Notes under the pieces: model-generated
The model's input: only the letters and a program-made list of their open reading frames with translations
Told to the model about the DNA's origin: nothing
Database searches by the model: none
Assembly (NCBI RefSeq): GCF_000768335.1
Contig: NZ_AVPT01000007.1
Coordinates: forward strand, 48,162 to 112,161
Length of the DNA stretch: 64,000 bases
From: Lysobacter arseniciresistens ZS79
GTDB taxonomy: Bacteria > Pseudomonadota > Gammaproteobacteria > Xanthomonadales > Xanthomonadaceae
Direction: 5' to 3'
Part shown: positions 1 to 8,843 of the stretch, in pieces
Position numbering within the stretch: position 1 is the stretch's first letter
Layout: each line of letters starts with the position of its first letter
Made by a program: the position numbers and the translations under genes

Positions 1-2
1 AG

Positions 3-1454
3 GTGGTCGAGATCAACGAGACGGTGATGGAGCGTTACCTCGACGTCGGCGAGGGCGGCCTGTCCGGCGACCAGCTGCACGACGCCTTCGAGCAGTGCCT
101 GCGCGAAGGCCACCTGGTGCCGGTACTGTTCTGCTCGGCACGCAGCGGGGTCGGGGTAAGGGAGCTGCTGGACGTTGCCGAAAAGTGGTTCCCCAACCCG
201 GCCGAGGCCAACCCGCCGCCGTTCGAGAAGGGGGCCGCGCGCACGCGCATCCAGGCCGTGCCCGACCCCTCCGCGCACGTCATCGCCGACGTCTTCAAGA
301 TCGTCAACGACCCGTTCGTCGGCAAGCTCGGCATGTTCCGCGTCTACCAGGGCACGGTGCGTCGCGACAGCCAGCTGTACATCGACGACGGCAAGAAGCC
401 GTTCAAGGTCGGCCATCTGTTCAAACTCAAGGGCCGCGAGCACGCCGAGATCGACCGCGCGGTGCCCGGCGACATCGCCGCGATCGCCAAGGTCGAGGAC
501 CTGCACTTCGACGCGGTGCTGCACGACAGCCACGACGAGGACGAGATCCACCTCTCGCCGCTGGACTTCCCCAGACCGATGTTCGGCCTCGCGATCGAGG
601 CGGCCAGCCGCGGCCAGGAGCAGAAGCTCGCGACCGCGCTGCACAAGCTGGCCGAGGAGGACCCGTGCTTCGTCGTCGAGCACGAGAGCGAGACCAACGA
701 GACCGTCGTGCGCGGCCTGTCCGACCTGCACCTGCGGGTCAACCTGGACCGGCTGAAGGAGCGTTACGGGGTCGATGTCGAATCGCGCCCGCCGCGGATC
801 GCCTACCGCGAGACCATCAGCGCGCCGGCCGAGGGCCACCACCGGCACAAGAAGCAGACCGGCGGCGCGGGCCAGTTCGGCGAGGTGTTCCTGCGCGTCG
901 AACCATTGCCGCGTGGCGGCGGCTTCGAGTTCGTCGACGCGGTCAAGGGCGGGACGGTCCCGGGGCAATTCCTGCCGGCGGTCGAGAAAGGCGTGCAGCA
1001 GGTGCTGCGCAGCGGCGCGCTGGCCGGTTACCCGATCCAGGACGTGCGCGTGACCGTGCACGACGGCAAGCACCATCCGGTCGACAGCAAGGAGGTGGCT
1101 TTCGTCGCCGCTGGCAAGAAGGCCTTCCTCGACGCGCTGGGCAAGGCGCGGCCGCAGGTGCTGGAGCCCATCGTCGACCTGGAGGTAGCCGCGCCGGAGC
1201 AGCACATGGGCGACATCAGCGGCGGGCTGGCAGCCAAGCGCGCGCGGATCAACGGCACCGACACCCGTCGCGACGGCATCGTGGTGAAGGCGCAGGTGCC
1301 GCTGTCGGAGCTGGAGGGTTATGCCGCGGAGCTGAAGTCCGTCACCGCTGGCCGCGGCCGCTACTCGCTCGACTTCAGCCATTACGAGCCGGTGCCGCCG
1401 CAGGTGCAGCAGAAGCTGGTGGCGGCCTACCAGCCGCGGCACGAGGACGACTGA
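3..1454 (+). CDS. Elongation factor G-like protein, 5' end outside window
   Basis: The frame is open from the first bases, so the N-terminal GTPase domain with its P-loop lies upstream and 483 residues remain. The visible part starts at the end of the G domain (SARSGVGVRELL near residue 40). It continues with a domain II stretch (HVIADVFKIVNDPF, about residue 92), a domain III segment ending PPRIAYRETIS (about 264), and the domain IV signature HHRHKKQTGGAGQFGEV (about 277). This closely resembles the second EF-G-like paralogue of Xanthomonadaceae rather than FusA of the str operon. EF-G family proteins are ribosome-associated translational GTPases; the exact job of this paralogue is not known to me. 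No neighbouring ribosomal genes are visible. Confidence 0.9.
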   Translation: MVEINETVMERYLDVGEGGLSGDQLHDAFEQCLREGHLVPVLFCSARSGVGVRELLDVAEKWFPNPAEANPPPFEKGAARTRIQAVPDPSAHVIADVFKIVNDPFVGKLGMFRVYQGTVRRDSQLYIDDGKKPFKVGHLFKLKGREHAEIDRAVPGDIAAIAKVEDLHFDAVLHDSHDEDEIHLSPLDFPRPMFGLAIEAASRGQEQKLATALHKLAEEDPCFVVEHESETNETVVRGLSDLHLRVNLDRLKERYGVDVESRPPRIAYRETISAPAEGHHRHKKQTGGAGQFGEVFLRVEPLPRGGGFEFVDAVKGGTVPGQFLPAVEKGVQQVLRSGALAGYPIQDVRVTVHDGKHHPVDSKEVAFVAAGKKAFLDALGKARPQVLEPIVDLEVAAPEQHMGDISGGLAAKRARINGTDTRRDGIVVKAQVPLSELEGYAAELKSVTAGRGRYSLDFSHYEPVPPQVQQKLVAAYQPRHEDD

Positions 1455-1713
1455 GCAACGAGGACGGTTCGGCCGGCGATGGTGTCCAGTGGGATGTCCA
1501 GCTCGGCGACGCGGGCGCCGTTCGCGCTGGCGGCGCCGACGTGCAGCGTCGCGCCGGTCGGGCCGTCGTCCAGTCCGGCATGGCGAACCCCATCCGAAGG
1601 TCACCGTCTTCGCGCTAGCATCCACGGGCGCCGGTGGTGCGTGGCCGCCACCGTCGCTGACCCGTCATTCACCACCGCCGGGTAAGGTGGCGACGCTCTT
1701 TCGAGGACCGATC

Positions 1714-2271
1714 ATGCGCAAACCCGTGGTATCTGCCGTCTTCCTCCTGGCCCTGCTGGTGGCCGGCTGCTCCACGCTCAACACGCTGGGCGCGCTGCTC
1801 GGCAGCCAGGTGACGTTCACCCAGCCGCAACTGCAGCACGCGCTGGACGGCAACTTCCCGAAGGAGTACGACAAGCTCGGCGGGCTGGTGTCGCTGCGCC
1901 TGACCAACCCGACGCTGTCGATCCCCTACGACAGCAACCGCCTGCGGCTGGACTTCGATGTCGGCCTGTCGGCGATGGGCACCAGCGTCGCAACCACCGG
2001 CCACTTCGCGCTCAGCAGCGGCCTGCGCTTCGACCCCGGCACCCGCGGCCTGCACCTGCAGGACCCGATCATCGAATCGGTCGACGTGCCCGCGCTGGGC
2101 GGCGTGATGAGCGGCAGTTCGCGCGAACTGCTCAATTCGTGGCTGGCGGACTACGCGAAGCAGGAGCCGGTCTACCGCCTCGACAGCACCCTGCTCGACC
2201 GGATCAGCGCGCGCCGGATCGACTCGACCGTGATCGACCGCGGCGTGGTGGTGGTCAACCTGGGCGAATGA
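1714..2271 (+). CDS. DUF1439-family (YceB-like) lipoprotein
   Basis: This 185-residue protein begins with a lipoprotein signal peptide whose lipobox LLVAGC places the lipidated cysteine at about residue 20, so a membrane-anchored envelope location is expected. The mature part (FTQPQLQHALDGNFPKEY, then alternating strands such as LRLTNPTLSIPYDSNRLRL) fits the DUF1439/YceB fold, a probable lipid-binding-like domain of unknown function. The ATG at 1714 was chosen because it starts the signal peptide; the frame extends upstream without a plausible start. The next gene follows after one base, which suggests co-transcription. The 259 bases before it hold nothing I can name. Confidence 0.8.
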   Translation: MRKPVVSAVFLLALLVAGCSTLNTLGALLGSQVTFTQPQLQHALDGNFPKEYDKLGGLVSLRLTNPTLSIPYDSNRLRLDFDVGLSAMGTSVATTGHFALSSGLRFDPGTRGLHLQDPIIESVDVPALGGVMSGSSRELLNSWLADYAKQEPVYRLDSTLLDRISARRIDSTVIDRGVVVVNLGE

Positions 2272-2272
2272 C

Positions 2273-3031
2273 GTGCGCGCACTGGCTCCCCTGCTGTTGG
2301 CGATGACACTGGCCGTGGCCGGTTGCGGCGATGACGACGACGCGGCCCGCAGCGTCCGCCAGGCCGGCGGCGAAGACGCCCTGCCCGCGCCCGAGCGCAC
2401 CGGCGGCAGCGTCACCGGCATGCCCGACGCGGGCGATCCGCGCCGGACCCTGCCGCCGACGGAACCCCCCACCGAACGGCCGCCCGACTCCGCCGTCGAC
2501 AGTGACGGCAATCCGCTGCCGCTCGACGGCCTCGCCGGGCTCGAGCCGGGCCTCGCGGGGCAGACCCCGCCGGGCGAGGTCCCGCCGTTCCCCGGCGCGG
2601 CCACCGACGGCGTGCCGCCGGTCCCCGGCCCGGCCGGCGATCCAGTCACCGCCGAGGGCCCCGGCCCCGCCGAAGCCATCGCGGTGATGAAGGCGTACTA
2701 CGACTCGCTCAACGCGCACAGTTTCGGCAGTGCCTACGCGCTGTGGTCCGGCGGCGGCAGCGCCAGCGGCCAGTCGCCGCAGCAGTTCGCCGACAGCTTC
2801 TCGCAGGTGGCGGGGATGTCGGTCGAGATCATGGAGCCCGGCCGCATCGATGCCGCCGCCGGTTCGCGCTACATCGAGGTGCCGGTGGCGGTGAAGACCA
2901 CCCGCACCGACGGCAGCGTGAACCGCTACGTCGGCGCCTACACCCTGCGCCGGGCGGTGGTCGACGGTGCCAGCGAGGAGCAGCGCAGCTGGCGGATCGC
3001 ATCGGCCGACCTGCGCCAGGTGCAGCCATAA
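2273..3031 (+). CDS. Proline/glycine-rich lipoprotein of unknown function
   Basis: A 252-residue protein starting with GTG one base after the previous stop. A short signal peptide ends in the lipobox LAVAGC, followed by acidic DDDD residues. Residues about 35-130 are a low-complexity Pro/Gly/Asp-rich linker. The C-terminal ~110 residues (EAIAVMKAYYDSLNAHSF ... YIEVPVAVKTT) look like a small SnoaL/NTF2-like cone domain with an 'AYYDSLNA' helix, typical of secreted or periplasmic proteins. The translational coupling with the DUF1439 lipoprotein suggests a two-gene envelope unit. The function is not recognised; the fold assignment is inference. Confidence 0.7.
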   Translation: MRALAPLLLAMTLAVAGCGDDDDAARSVRQAGGEDALPAPERTGGSVTGMPDAGDPRRTLPPTEPPTERPPDSAVDSDGNPLPLDGLAGLEPGLAGQTPPGEVPPFPGAATDGVPPVPGPAGDPVTAEGPGPAEAIAVMKAYYDSLNAHSFGSAYALWSGGGSASGQSPQQFADSFSQVAGMSVEIMEPGRIDAAAGSRYIEVPVAVKTTRTDGSVNRYVGAYTLRRAVVDGASEEQRSWRIASADLRQVQP

Positions 3032-3045
3032 CCGGCAACCGGCAG

Positions 3046-3561
3046 GTGGCGGAGATAACGCTTGTCGCCGGCGCGCCGCGGATCGTGCTGGACACCAATG
3101 TCTGGCTCGACCTGCTGGTGTTCGCCGACCCGCGCACCGCCCCACTGCGCGAGGCGCTGGACAGCGGCGCGGTGACCGCGGTGGTCGATGCCGGGTGCCG
3201 CGAGGAGTGGCAGCGGGTGCTCGGCTACCCGTTGCTGCGGCTGGAGCCGTCGCGGCGCGATGAGTTGGTGGCCGCGTTCGACGCGTTGGCGTGGGCGCTG
3301 CCGGCGGTGTCGGGTGCGGACGGGACTGCGCGGTCGGCCCGGGCGGGCACTGCCGCAGGTTCGGTGCCGCGCTGCCGTGACCCCGACGACCAGAAGTTCC
3401 TCGAACTTGCGCAGGCCAGTGGTGCCCGCTGGCTGCTCAGTCGCGACCGCCACCTGCTGTCGCTGGCAAGGCGATGCAAGCGCGAGGGACTGTTCGAGAT
3501 CACCACGCCGGAGGAGTGGGTCTCTCCCCGCCCTACAACTCGAACCGGTACGACAGCTTGA
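3046..3561 (+). CDS. PIN-domain protein (putative toxin-like ribonuclease, orphan)
   Basis: About 171 residues. It has the acidic residues expected of a PIN metal-dependent RNase: Asp in IVLDTNVWLDLL near the N terminus, Glu in CREEWQRVL, a DPDDQKF pair in the middle and Asp in LLSRDRHLL near the C terminus. The family (COG1569-like) includes VapC-type toxins. No small antitoxin ORF lies directly upstream, where a lipoprotein gene ends 14 bases before the start, so it may be an orphan or a housekeeping PIN protein. The GTG at 3046 is the best start but is not certain. Its last 29 bases overlap the convergent DUF5916 gene. Confidence 0.65.
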   Translation: MAEITLVAGAPRIVLDTNVWLDLLVFADPRTAPLREALDSGAVTAVVDAGCREEWQRVLGYPLLRLEPSRRDELVAAFDALAWALPAVSGADGTARSARAGTAAGSVPRCRDPDDQKFLELAQASGARWLLSRDRHLLSLARRCKREGLFEITTPEEWVSPRPTTRTGTTA

Positions 3562-5815
3562 CCAGCAACTGTTCGCTGTCGCGCAGCGAGAAGCTGTCGA
3601 GCAGCTGCTCGCGCGGGCCGGTGGAGAACTCGTCGAGCATGTAGCCGCCGCGGCCGTACACCACGTACAGGTCCGACAGGGGCGCGAGGATGTAGCGGTA
3701 ACGCACCTGGAAGCCGAGGTTGCGCAGGCTGAAATCCGTCACCGGCTCGGCCGACGCCACGGTGCTTCCGTCGGGCAGCACCTCGACCGCTCCGGTCAGG
3801 TCCGCGTCCAGCCCGATCGCCTGCAGCTTGACCCGCAGCTCCTGCCGCTGGCCGATGCTCCAGTCCATGCCGGCGTCCAGCTGCAGCGAGCGCTGCTCGA
3901 AGCGGCCCACCAGGTTGTCGTGCTGCCACACCAGCCAGTCCGGGTCGTACTCGGCACTGCCGGCGACGAACACGCTCAGCGCATCGCTGAAGTAGTAGGT
4001 CGGCTCGAAGTCGACGCTGTAGCCCACCTCGTCGTTGCCCTCCAGCCCGCCGCTGCCGACCCAGGCGTCGAACTCCCATGCCCACGCGCCCTTGCGCGGC
4101 CGGTTGCGCTCGAACGACAGGCTGAAGTTGCCCGGCCGGTACAGCGGGTTGCGGCCGCGGGTCAGCTGGTCGTCGTACGCCGGCGCGTTGAGGTTGAGCT
4201 GCAGGTACTCGCTGCCGCCGTCGCGGCGGTCGCTGGAGCGGATCAGGCGCAACTGGCGCTGCAGGCGCAGGCCATGGTCGTTGTCCAGGCCGATGATGCG
4301 GCCGCGGTAGTCGTGCGACGAGTAGGCCGACGCCGCCGGCAGGTCGGTCAGCCGCCGGCTCAGCTGCCAGTGGCCGTAGTTGAGGTTGTTGCGGCCCAGG
4401 TAGCCGAAGTCGTTGACCTCCAGATCGTCGCCGAAATGCATCGCCAGCCACTGCTGGCGCCAACCGTCGCCCATCTCGTAGTCGACGATGGTGGTCGCGC
4501 CGCTGCCGCGGGTGGTCCGGCCTTCCTGCTCGATGTCGCTGCCGACCACGTTGCTGGTGACGGTGAGCGTATCGGTCGGCTGCCAGCGGTGGTCGATGCC
4601 GAGCACGCGCGCTTCGCGGTCCAGCCACGGACGCAGCACCTGGGTCGCCAGCAGGCCGACATTCTGCCGCTCGAAATCATGGTTGAGCCGCAGGGCGCGG
4701 AACGAGCGGCCGGCCTCGCCGTCCTCCTCGGCCGCCATCACGCCGTAGTTGATGCCGCCGATGCTGCCGTTGAGCTTGACCGCCGCCTCGATGTCGCTGG
4801 CGCCGCTGCCATCGTCGGCCGCGCCACCCACGCGCCGGGTGTAGATCAGCTGGCTGTTGTCGATCAGCAGGCCGAAATTGAAGATGCCCTGGTTCTCGGT
4901 GAAGAACGGCCGCTTGTCGCTGAAGAAGGTCTCCTCGGCGCCGAAGTTGACCACCAGGTCGTCGCTCTCGACCTGGCCGAAGTCCGGGTTGATCGTCGCG
5001 GTCAGCTGGGTCTGGCCGTTGGGCTTCCAGAAGATGTCGGCGCCGGCGTCGAACTCGCTTTCGCCTGCGATGTTGTCGTGCACGCCGACCACGTACGGGG
5101 TGATGGCCAGCAGCGACTGGCTGTACGCCGGCAGCTCGACCTTGTTGAAGTCCGACAGGAAGCGCGGCCGCAGGAAGCTCGCGGTCGGCCAGGACACACG
5201 CTCGCCGGTGGAGCCGATCACGCGGTCGAGGTACAGGCCGACCGTGCGGGTGTCGCCGTCGGCCTTGCGCATCGGCGCGATGTACCACGGGATCAGGAAC
5301 TCGGCGTCCCAGCCGGCCTCGGTTTCCAGCGAGGCGTGCTTCCAGTTGCCGTCCCAGTCGTTGTTGAACTGGCCCTCGTTGGTCACGACCTCGTCGGCGA
5401 TGCCGCCGGCCAGGGTGATCATGAAGTCGTAACCGGTGCGGCCGTCGCCGTCGAAGTCGACGATCACGTTGACCCGGTCGAGCTGGCCACCCTCGTCGCG
5501 GCGGGTGCGGGTGCGGGTGCGCGGCACGCCGGCCGGCTGGGTGTTGCGGAACGCGACGGCGAGGCCGTCCGGGGTCGACTTGACCCAGGCCTCGGTCGGG
5601 TACGGCGAAGCCTCCAGCGACAGCGGCTGGGTCAGGCGGAAATCGGTGATGTGCCGCGCGCCGGCCCATTCGTCGGGGTCGATGCGGCCGTCGACCTCGA
5701 TGCCGCGCGGCTCGGGGGACGCGGCGGCGGCCGGCGCGGGCAGGTCTTCGGCCATGGCGTGGGCGTGGGCCGGCACGGCCAGGCAGGCGATCAGGGAGGC
5801 GGGCAGCAGGCGCAT
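3533..5815 (-). CDS. DUF5916 outer-membrane barrel protein with CBM9-like N-terminal domain
   Basis: A 760-residue protein with a signal peptide of about 22 residues. A carbohydrate-binding (CBM9-like) domain starts at GIEVDGRIDPDEWAGA (about residue 38) and extends to roughly 240. A long DUF5916 region rich in alternating aromatic and polar strands follows and ends in YRFEL, typical of an outer-membrane beta-barrel. The motif NPDFGQVESDDLVVN marks DUF5916. These proteins are common in Xanthomonadales and Bacteroidetes; the substrate is unknown, and carbohydrate binding is only suggested by the N-terminal fold. It stands alone, convergent with the PIN gene, and is separated from the next leftward gene by a REP element. 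Confidence 0.85.
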   Translation of the reverse strand: MRLLPASLIACLAVPAHAHAMAEDLPAPAAAASPEPRGIEVDGRIDPDEWAGARHITDFRLTQPLSLEASPYPTEAWVKSTPDGLAVAFRNTQPAGVPRTRTRTRRDEGGQLDRVNVIVDFDGDGRTGYDFMITLAGGIADEVVTNEGQFNNDWDGNWKHASLETEAGWDAEFLIPWYIAPMRKADGDTRTVGLYLDRVIGSTGERVSWPTASFLRPRFLSDFNKVELPAYSQSLLAITPYVVGVHDNIAGESEFDAGADIFWKPNGQTQLTATINPDFGQVESDDLVVNFGAEETFFSDKRPFFTENQGIFNFGLLIDNSQLIYTRRVGGAADDGSGASDIEAAVKLNGSIGGINYGVMAAEEDGEAGRSFRALRLNHDFERQNVGLLATQVLRPWLDREARVLGIDHRWQPTDTLTVTSNVVGSDIEQEGRTTRGSGATTIVDYEMGDGWRQQWLAMHFGDDLEVNDFGYLGRNNLNYGHWQLSRRLTDLPAASAYSSHDYRGRIIGLDNDHGLRLQRQLRLIRSSDRRDGGSEYLQLNLNAPAYDDQLTRGRNPLYRPGNFSLSFERNRPRKGAWAWEFDAWVGSGGLEGNDEVGYSVDFEPTYYFSDALSVFVAGSAEYDPDWLVWQHDNLVGRFEQRSLQLDAGMDWSIGQRQELRVKLQAIGLDADLTGAVEVLPDGSTVASAEPVTDFSLRNLGFQVRYRYILAPLSDLYVVYGRGGYMLDEFSTGPREQLLDSFSLRDSEQLLVKLSYRFEL

Positions 5816-5935
5816 GGGAAGCCGGGTAGTCGGAACGGTGCGCAGCGTAGGCGGGATCGGTCACAAGGCCGACTGGCACAAGTCATGGCAACCAAACCGG
5901 GGCGTGGCGCATCGCAGGGTTGGGGCCGGCTCCGG

Positions 5936-6007
5936 GCAGGAGCGACATGAGCGCGACCCGCCGAACTTTTGAGGCGATGTACAGGTCGCGACTTACGTCG
6001 CTCCTAC
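5936..6007. repeat. GTAG-type REP palindrome pair (copy 1)
   Basis: Two inverted REP arms face each other around a short spacer. The right arm ends in GTCGCTCCTAC and contains GGTCGCGAC; the left arm starts GCAGGAGCGAC, so its GTAG tip has become GCAG. The same unit recurs at 8131-8203 and 10836-10908. Such extragenic palindromes are typical of Xanthomonadaceae, where RAYT transposases mobilise them. It sits between the DUF5916 and patatin genes. Confidence 0.75.
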
Positions 6008-6031
6008 AGGGGAAGCAGGCGCGGAGCCGGA

Positions 6032-7198
6032 TCAATCCGGCGCGGTGGCGTCGTGGGTGACGAAGGTGTTCTCCCCCGTCGGCAGCTCCAGCCACTCCGG
6101 ATGCGCCAGCGCGCGGCCGATGTCGGCCAGGCCGGACTGCCAGTGCTCGCGCATCGCCACCCGGCCGAACTGGTAGTCCTTGAAGTGGCCGAACCGGGCC
6201 CGCTCGCGGTAGATCAGGTGGATCACCCCGATCCGGTTGTCGCAGGCCAGTTCCGCCGCGTGGCGGCACCACGGGTTGGACTCGCGCACGTCGGCCGGGA
6301 TCTCCTCCAGCAACTCGCGCAGCAGCCGCCGGTAATGCTGCCCGACGCGCTGGATGTCGGTGACCATGCGGGTGCGGCTGGAGTAGCGGATCTCCTTCTC
6401 GCGCTCGGCGACGTCGAGCAGGGTCTGCGGCAGCTCGCCGCGCGCATTCCACAGGTCGACCTGGAACACCAGCGTGTCGGCCTGCGGTTCGGCCTGCAGC
6501 AGGTACGACAGCGGGGTGTTGGAGACCAGCCCGCCGTCCCAGTAGAAGCGCCCGTCGATCTCGACCGCCGGGAACGCCGGCGGCAGCGCACCGGATGCGA
6601 GGATGTGGCGCGCGTCGAGCCGCATGGCGCGGTTGTCGAAGTATTCCAGGTTGCCGCTGGCGACATCGACCGCGCCAACCGAGACCCGCATCTCGCCGTC
6701 GTTGAGCCGGTCGAAGTCGACCAGCCGTTCCAGCGTCGCGATCATCGGGCGGGTGTCGTACCAGCTGGCGACCGTGGGGCCGCCCGGCTGCAACGGGTTC
6801 TGCCCCGGCAGCCAGCTGCTCCAGCTGCGCGGCTGGTAGAAGCCACGCTGGCCCTCGGTCAACGCGCGCCACGCTTCCCAGGTGTCGAGCCAGGCGCGCG
6901 CGTGCTCGCCGATGTCGAGGAAGTGCGCCTCCTGCCCGAGCGTGGTCGCCGGCAGGAGGTACGGCTGCGAGATCGTCTCCCAGAACTCGTGCAGCGCGTC
7001 GACCCGCCGCTGCGGCGGGTTGCCGGCGATGATCGCGGCGTTGAACGCGCCGATCGAGATGCCCGCGACCCAGTCGGGCTCCACGCCGGCCGCGTGCAGG
7101 CCCTGAAACACGCCCGCCTGGTAGGAACCCAGCGCGCCGCCGCCCTGCAGCACCAGGGCGATGTGTCCGGGCAGGCGCAGCTCCGGCGTGGCGGTCAT
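6032..7198 (-). CDS. Patatin-like phospholipase (DUF3734-type)
   Basis: A 388-residue lipid acyl hydrolase. The oxyanion loop QGGGALGSYQAG lies at residues 18-29, the nucleophile Ser48 is in GISIG, and the catalytic Asp221 is in WDGGLVSNTP, so the Ser-Asp dyad is intact. The C-terminal part (RTRMVTDIQRVGQHYRRLL and after) fits the DUF3734 extension of bacterial patatins. No signal peptide is seen, so a cytoplasmic or membrane-associated role in lipid turnover is likely. The hydroxybutyrate dehydrogenase gene ends 22 bases upstream, consistent with co-transcription and with a link to lipid or storage-polymer metabolism. The link is inference. Confidence 0.9.
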   Translation of the reverse strand: MTATPELRLPGHIALVLQGGGALGSYQAGVFQGLHAAGVEPDWVAGISIGAFNAAIIAGNPPQRRVDALHEFWETISQPYLLPATTLGQEAHFLDIGEHARAWLDTWEAWRALTEGQRGFYQPRSWSSWLPGQNPLQPGGPTVASWYDTRPMIATLERLVDFDRLNDGEMRVSVGAVDVASGNLEYFDNRAMRLDARHILASGALPPAFPAVEIDGRFYWDGGLVSNTPLSYLLQAEPQADTLVFQVDLWNARGELPQTLLDVAEREKEIRYSSRTRMVTDIQRVGQHYRRLLRELLEEIPADVRESNPWCRHAAELACDNRIGVIHLIYRERARFGHFKDYQFGRVAMREHWQSGLADIGRALAHPEWLELPTGENTFVTHDATAPD

Positions 7199-7220
7199 CG
7201 GTACGGCCCCGTTTCCGCCG

Positions 7221-8021
7221 TTACTGCATGTGCCAGCCGTGGCTGACGACGAAACTCTGCCCGGTCAGCGCGGCGCTGGGGAACTCGCACAGGAACCGGA
7301 CCGTCTGCGCGACGTCCTCGACCGTGGTGAAGATGCCATCGACGGTCTGGCCGAGCATCACGTTGCGGATCACCTCCTCCTCGCTGATCCCCAGCTCCTT
7401 CGCCTGCTCCGGGATCTGCCTGTCGACCAGCGGGGTGCGCACGAAGCCGGGGCAGACCACGTGACTGCGCACGCCGCGCTCGCCGCCCTCCTTCGCCAGC
7501 GTGCGCGACAGCCCGAGCAGGCCGTGCTTGGCGGTGACGTACGCCGACTTGAGCTTGCTGGCCTGGTGCGAGTGCACCGAGCCCATGTAGATGACCGTGC
7601 CGCCGCGCGGCTTGCCGTCGTCGCCGGCCGCGTACATGTGCGGCAGCGCCGCCCTGGTGGTCAGGAAGGCGCCGTCGAGGTGGATCGCCAGCATCTTCTT
7701 CCAGTCGGCGTAGCTGTAGTTCTCGATCGGGTTGACGATCTGGATGCCGGCGTTCGACACGAGGATGTCCACCGGGCCCAGCTCCTTCACCACCTGCGCG
7801 GTGCCCGCGTTGACCGCGTCCTCGTCGGTGACGTCCATTGCCACGCCGATCGCACGGCCGCCGGCCTGCCCGATTTCGGCGGCGACGGCACGGGCGCCCT
7901 CGAGGTTGATGTCGGCGATCGCCACGGCCGCGCCGGCCCGCGAAAGCTCGAAGGCGATTTCCTTGCCGATGCCGCTGGCCGCGCCGGTGACGATGGCGAC
8001 CTTGCCGTTGATCGAGGTCAT
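7221..8021 (-). CDS. bdhA: 3-hydroxybutyrate dehydrogenase (SDR family)
   Basis: A 266-residue short-chain dehydrogenase that interconverts 3-hydroxybutyrate and acetoacetate with NAD. The nucleotide-binding TGAASGIG is at 12-19, NAG at 90-92, and the catalytic residues Ser148, Tyr161 and Lys165 are present (YVTAK). The C-terminal SHGWHMQ and the [13 protein letters not shown] segment are characteristic of 3-hydroxybutyrate dehydrogenases. The enzyme is cytosolic and works in ketone-body or polyhydroxybutyrate breakdown. It is the upstream partner of the patatin gene in a leftward pair; no PHB synthase or depolymerase is in the window. Confidence 0.93.
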   Translation of the reverse strand: MTSINGKVAIVTGAASGIGKEIAFELSRAGAAVAIADINLEGARAVAAEIGQAGGRAIGVAMDVTDEDAVNAGTAQVVKELGPVDILVSNAGIQIVNPIENYSYADWKKMLAIHLDGAFLTTRAALPHMYAAGDDGKPRGGTVIYMGSVHSHQASKLKSAYVTAKHGLLGLSRTLAKEGGERGVRSHVVCPGFVRTPLVDRQIPEQAKELGISEEEVIRNVMLGQTVDGIFTTVEDVAQTVRFLCEFPSAALTGQSFVVSHGWHMQ

Positions 8022-8130
8022 GCGGGGGACTCCGTCTGCGATGGAATCCCCCGATGGTAACGGGTGCTCGTGACGATGCCCCGCGATGGACCGCAGCCGT
8101 TGGTCCAGTTGTCGACGAGGTGGCCTGCTT

Positions 8131-8203
8131 GTAGGAGCGACGCAGGTCGCGACCCGCCGCGCCTCCGTGGCGCTGTACAGGTCGCGACCTGCGCCGTTCC
8201 TAC
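8131..8203. repeat. GTAG-type REP palindrome pair (copy 2)
   Basis: Starts GTAGGAGCGACGCAGGTCGCGACC and closes with GGTCGCGACCTGCGCCGTTCCTAC, so both tips carry the GTAG tetranucleotide. It forms a large inverted repeat between bdhA and the SET-domain gene. It fills most of the 207-base gap. Confidence 0.8.
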
Positions 8204-8228
8204 ACGAACCGTCGGCCGTCGACCGGGT

Positions 8229-8738
8229 TCAGGCCTTCTTCCTGCGCTTCGGCTGCAGCATCGTGCCGGTGCAGTCCTTCGCGCCGCAGCGGCAGGCCCA
8301 GATCTTCTTCATCCGCGGCGTGTGCGCTTCTTCCAGGGTGATGCCGTAGTTGTAGGCCAGCTCCTCGCCGGGCCGGATGTTGCGGGTCGCCTCGATGAAC
8401 ACCCGGTCCCGGCGGCGGTCGTCGCCATCGTGCTCCTCCAGCACCGCCTCGCAGTTGGGCGCGCAGCTGTGGTTGATCCAGCGCGCGACGCCGCCTTCGT
8501 AATTGGCGTCGATCACGTACTCGTCGTTCAGGGTGAACAGGAAGGTGTGGCCGGAGTCGGCGTCGCCGGTGTCGCCGGCATCGACTTCCTCGTGGGTGCG
8601 TCGCCGGCCCTTGTACTCGATGATGCGCTCGCCCTTGCTGATGGGCTGCAGGGCGAACACGCCGTTGCCATGGATGGCGGAGCGGCGGGCGACGATCTTG
8701 CTCGGCATGCTGGGGTTCCGGCTGGACGGATCGGCCAT
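8229..8738 (-). CDS. SET-domain protein-lysine methyltransferase
   Basis: A 169-residue protein with a complete small SET domain: the SAM-binding GNGVFA near residue 24, the pseudoknot motifs NHSCAPNC (89-96) and GEELAYNYG (124-132), and a post-SET zinc cluster CRCGAKDC (149-156) followed by a basic tail. SET enzymes transfer methyl groups from SAM to protein lysines; bacterial targets are mostly unknown. The next in-frame ATG, 10 codons in (MPSKIVARR), is an alternative start. The gene is divergent from the SUF regulator, with 105 bases between the starts. Confidence 0.88.
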   Translation of the reverse strand: MADPSSRNPSMPSKIVARRSAIHGNGVFALQPISKGERIIEYKGRRRTHEEVDAGDTGDADSGHTFLFTLNDEYVIDANYEGGVARWINHSCAPNCEAVLEEHDGDDRRRDRVFIEATRNIRPGEELAYNYGITLEEAHTPRMKKIWACRCGAKDCTGTMLQPKRRKKA

Positions 8739-8814
8739 TGTGCCCGAAGCCGCGCGCGGCCCTTCTTGAACGCTCCCGCGGCCGCCCTCTTGGCTGCGGC
8801 CGGATCAATCCGTA

Positions 8815-8832
8815 CAATTCCGGTACGAATTG
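8815..8832. promoter_or_regulatory. Palindrome upstream of the SUF regulator, candidate operator
   Basis: CAATTC and GAATTG form a perfect 6-bp inverted repeat around a 6-base spacer, 11 bases before the ATG of the Rrf2-type regulator. The position suits autoregulation, as in IscR/SufR systems. Binding is inferred from position and symmetry only. Confidence 0.45.
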
Positions 8833-8843
8833 AGGTCCCCGCG

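Noticed and set aside
3188..5950. Very long rightward open frame opposite the DUF5916 gene
   Set aside because: It is the high-GC antisense of a clearly recognisable protein; its product has no domains and extreme Val/Ala/Arg/Gln content.
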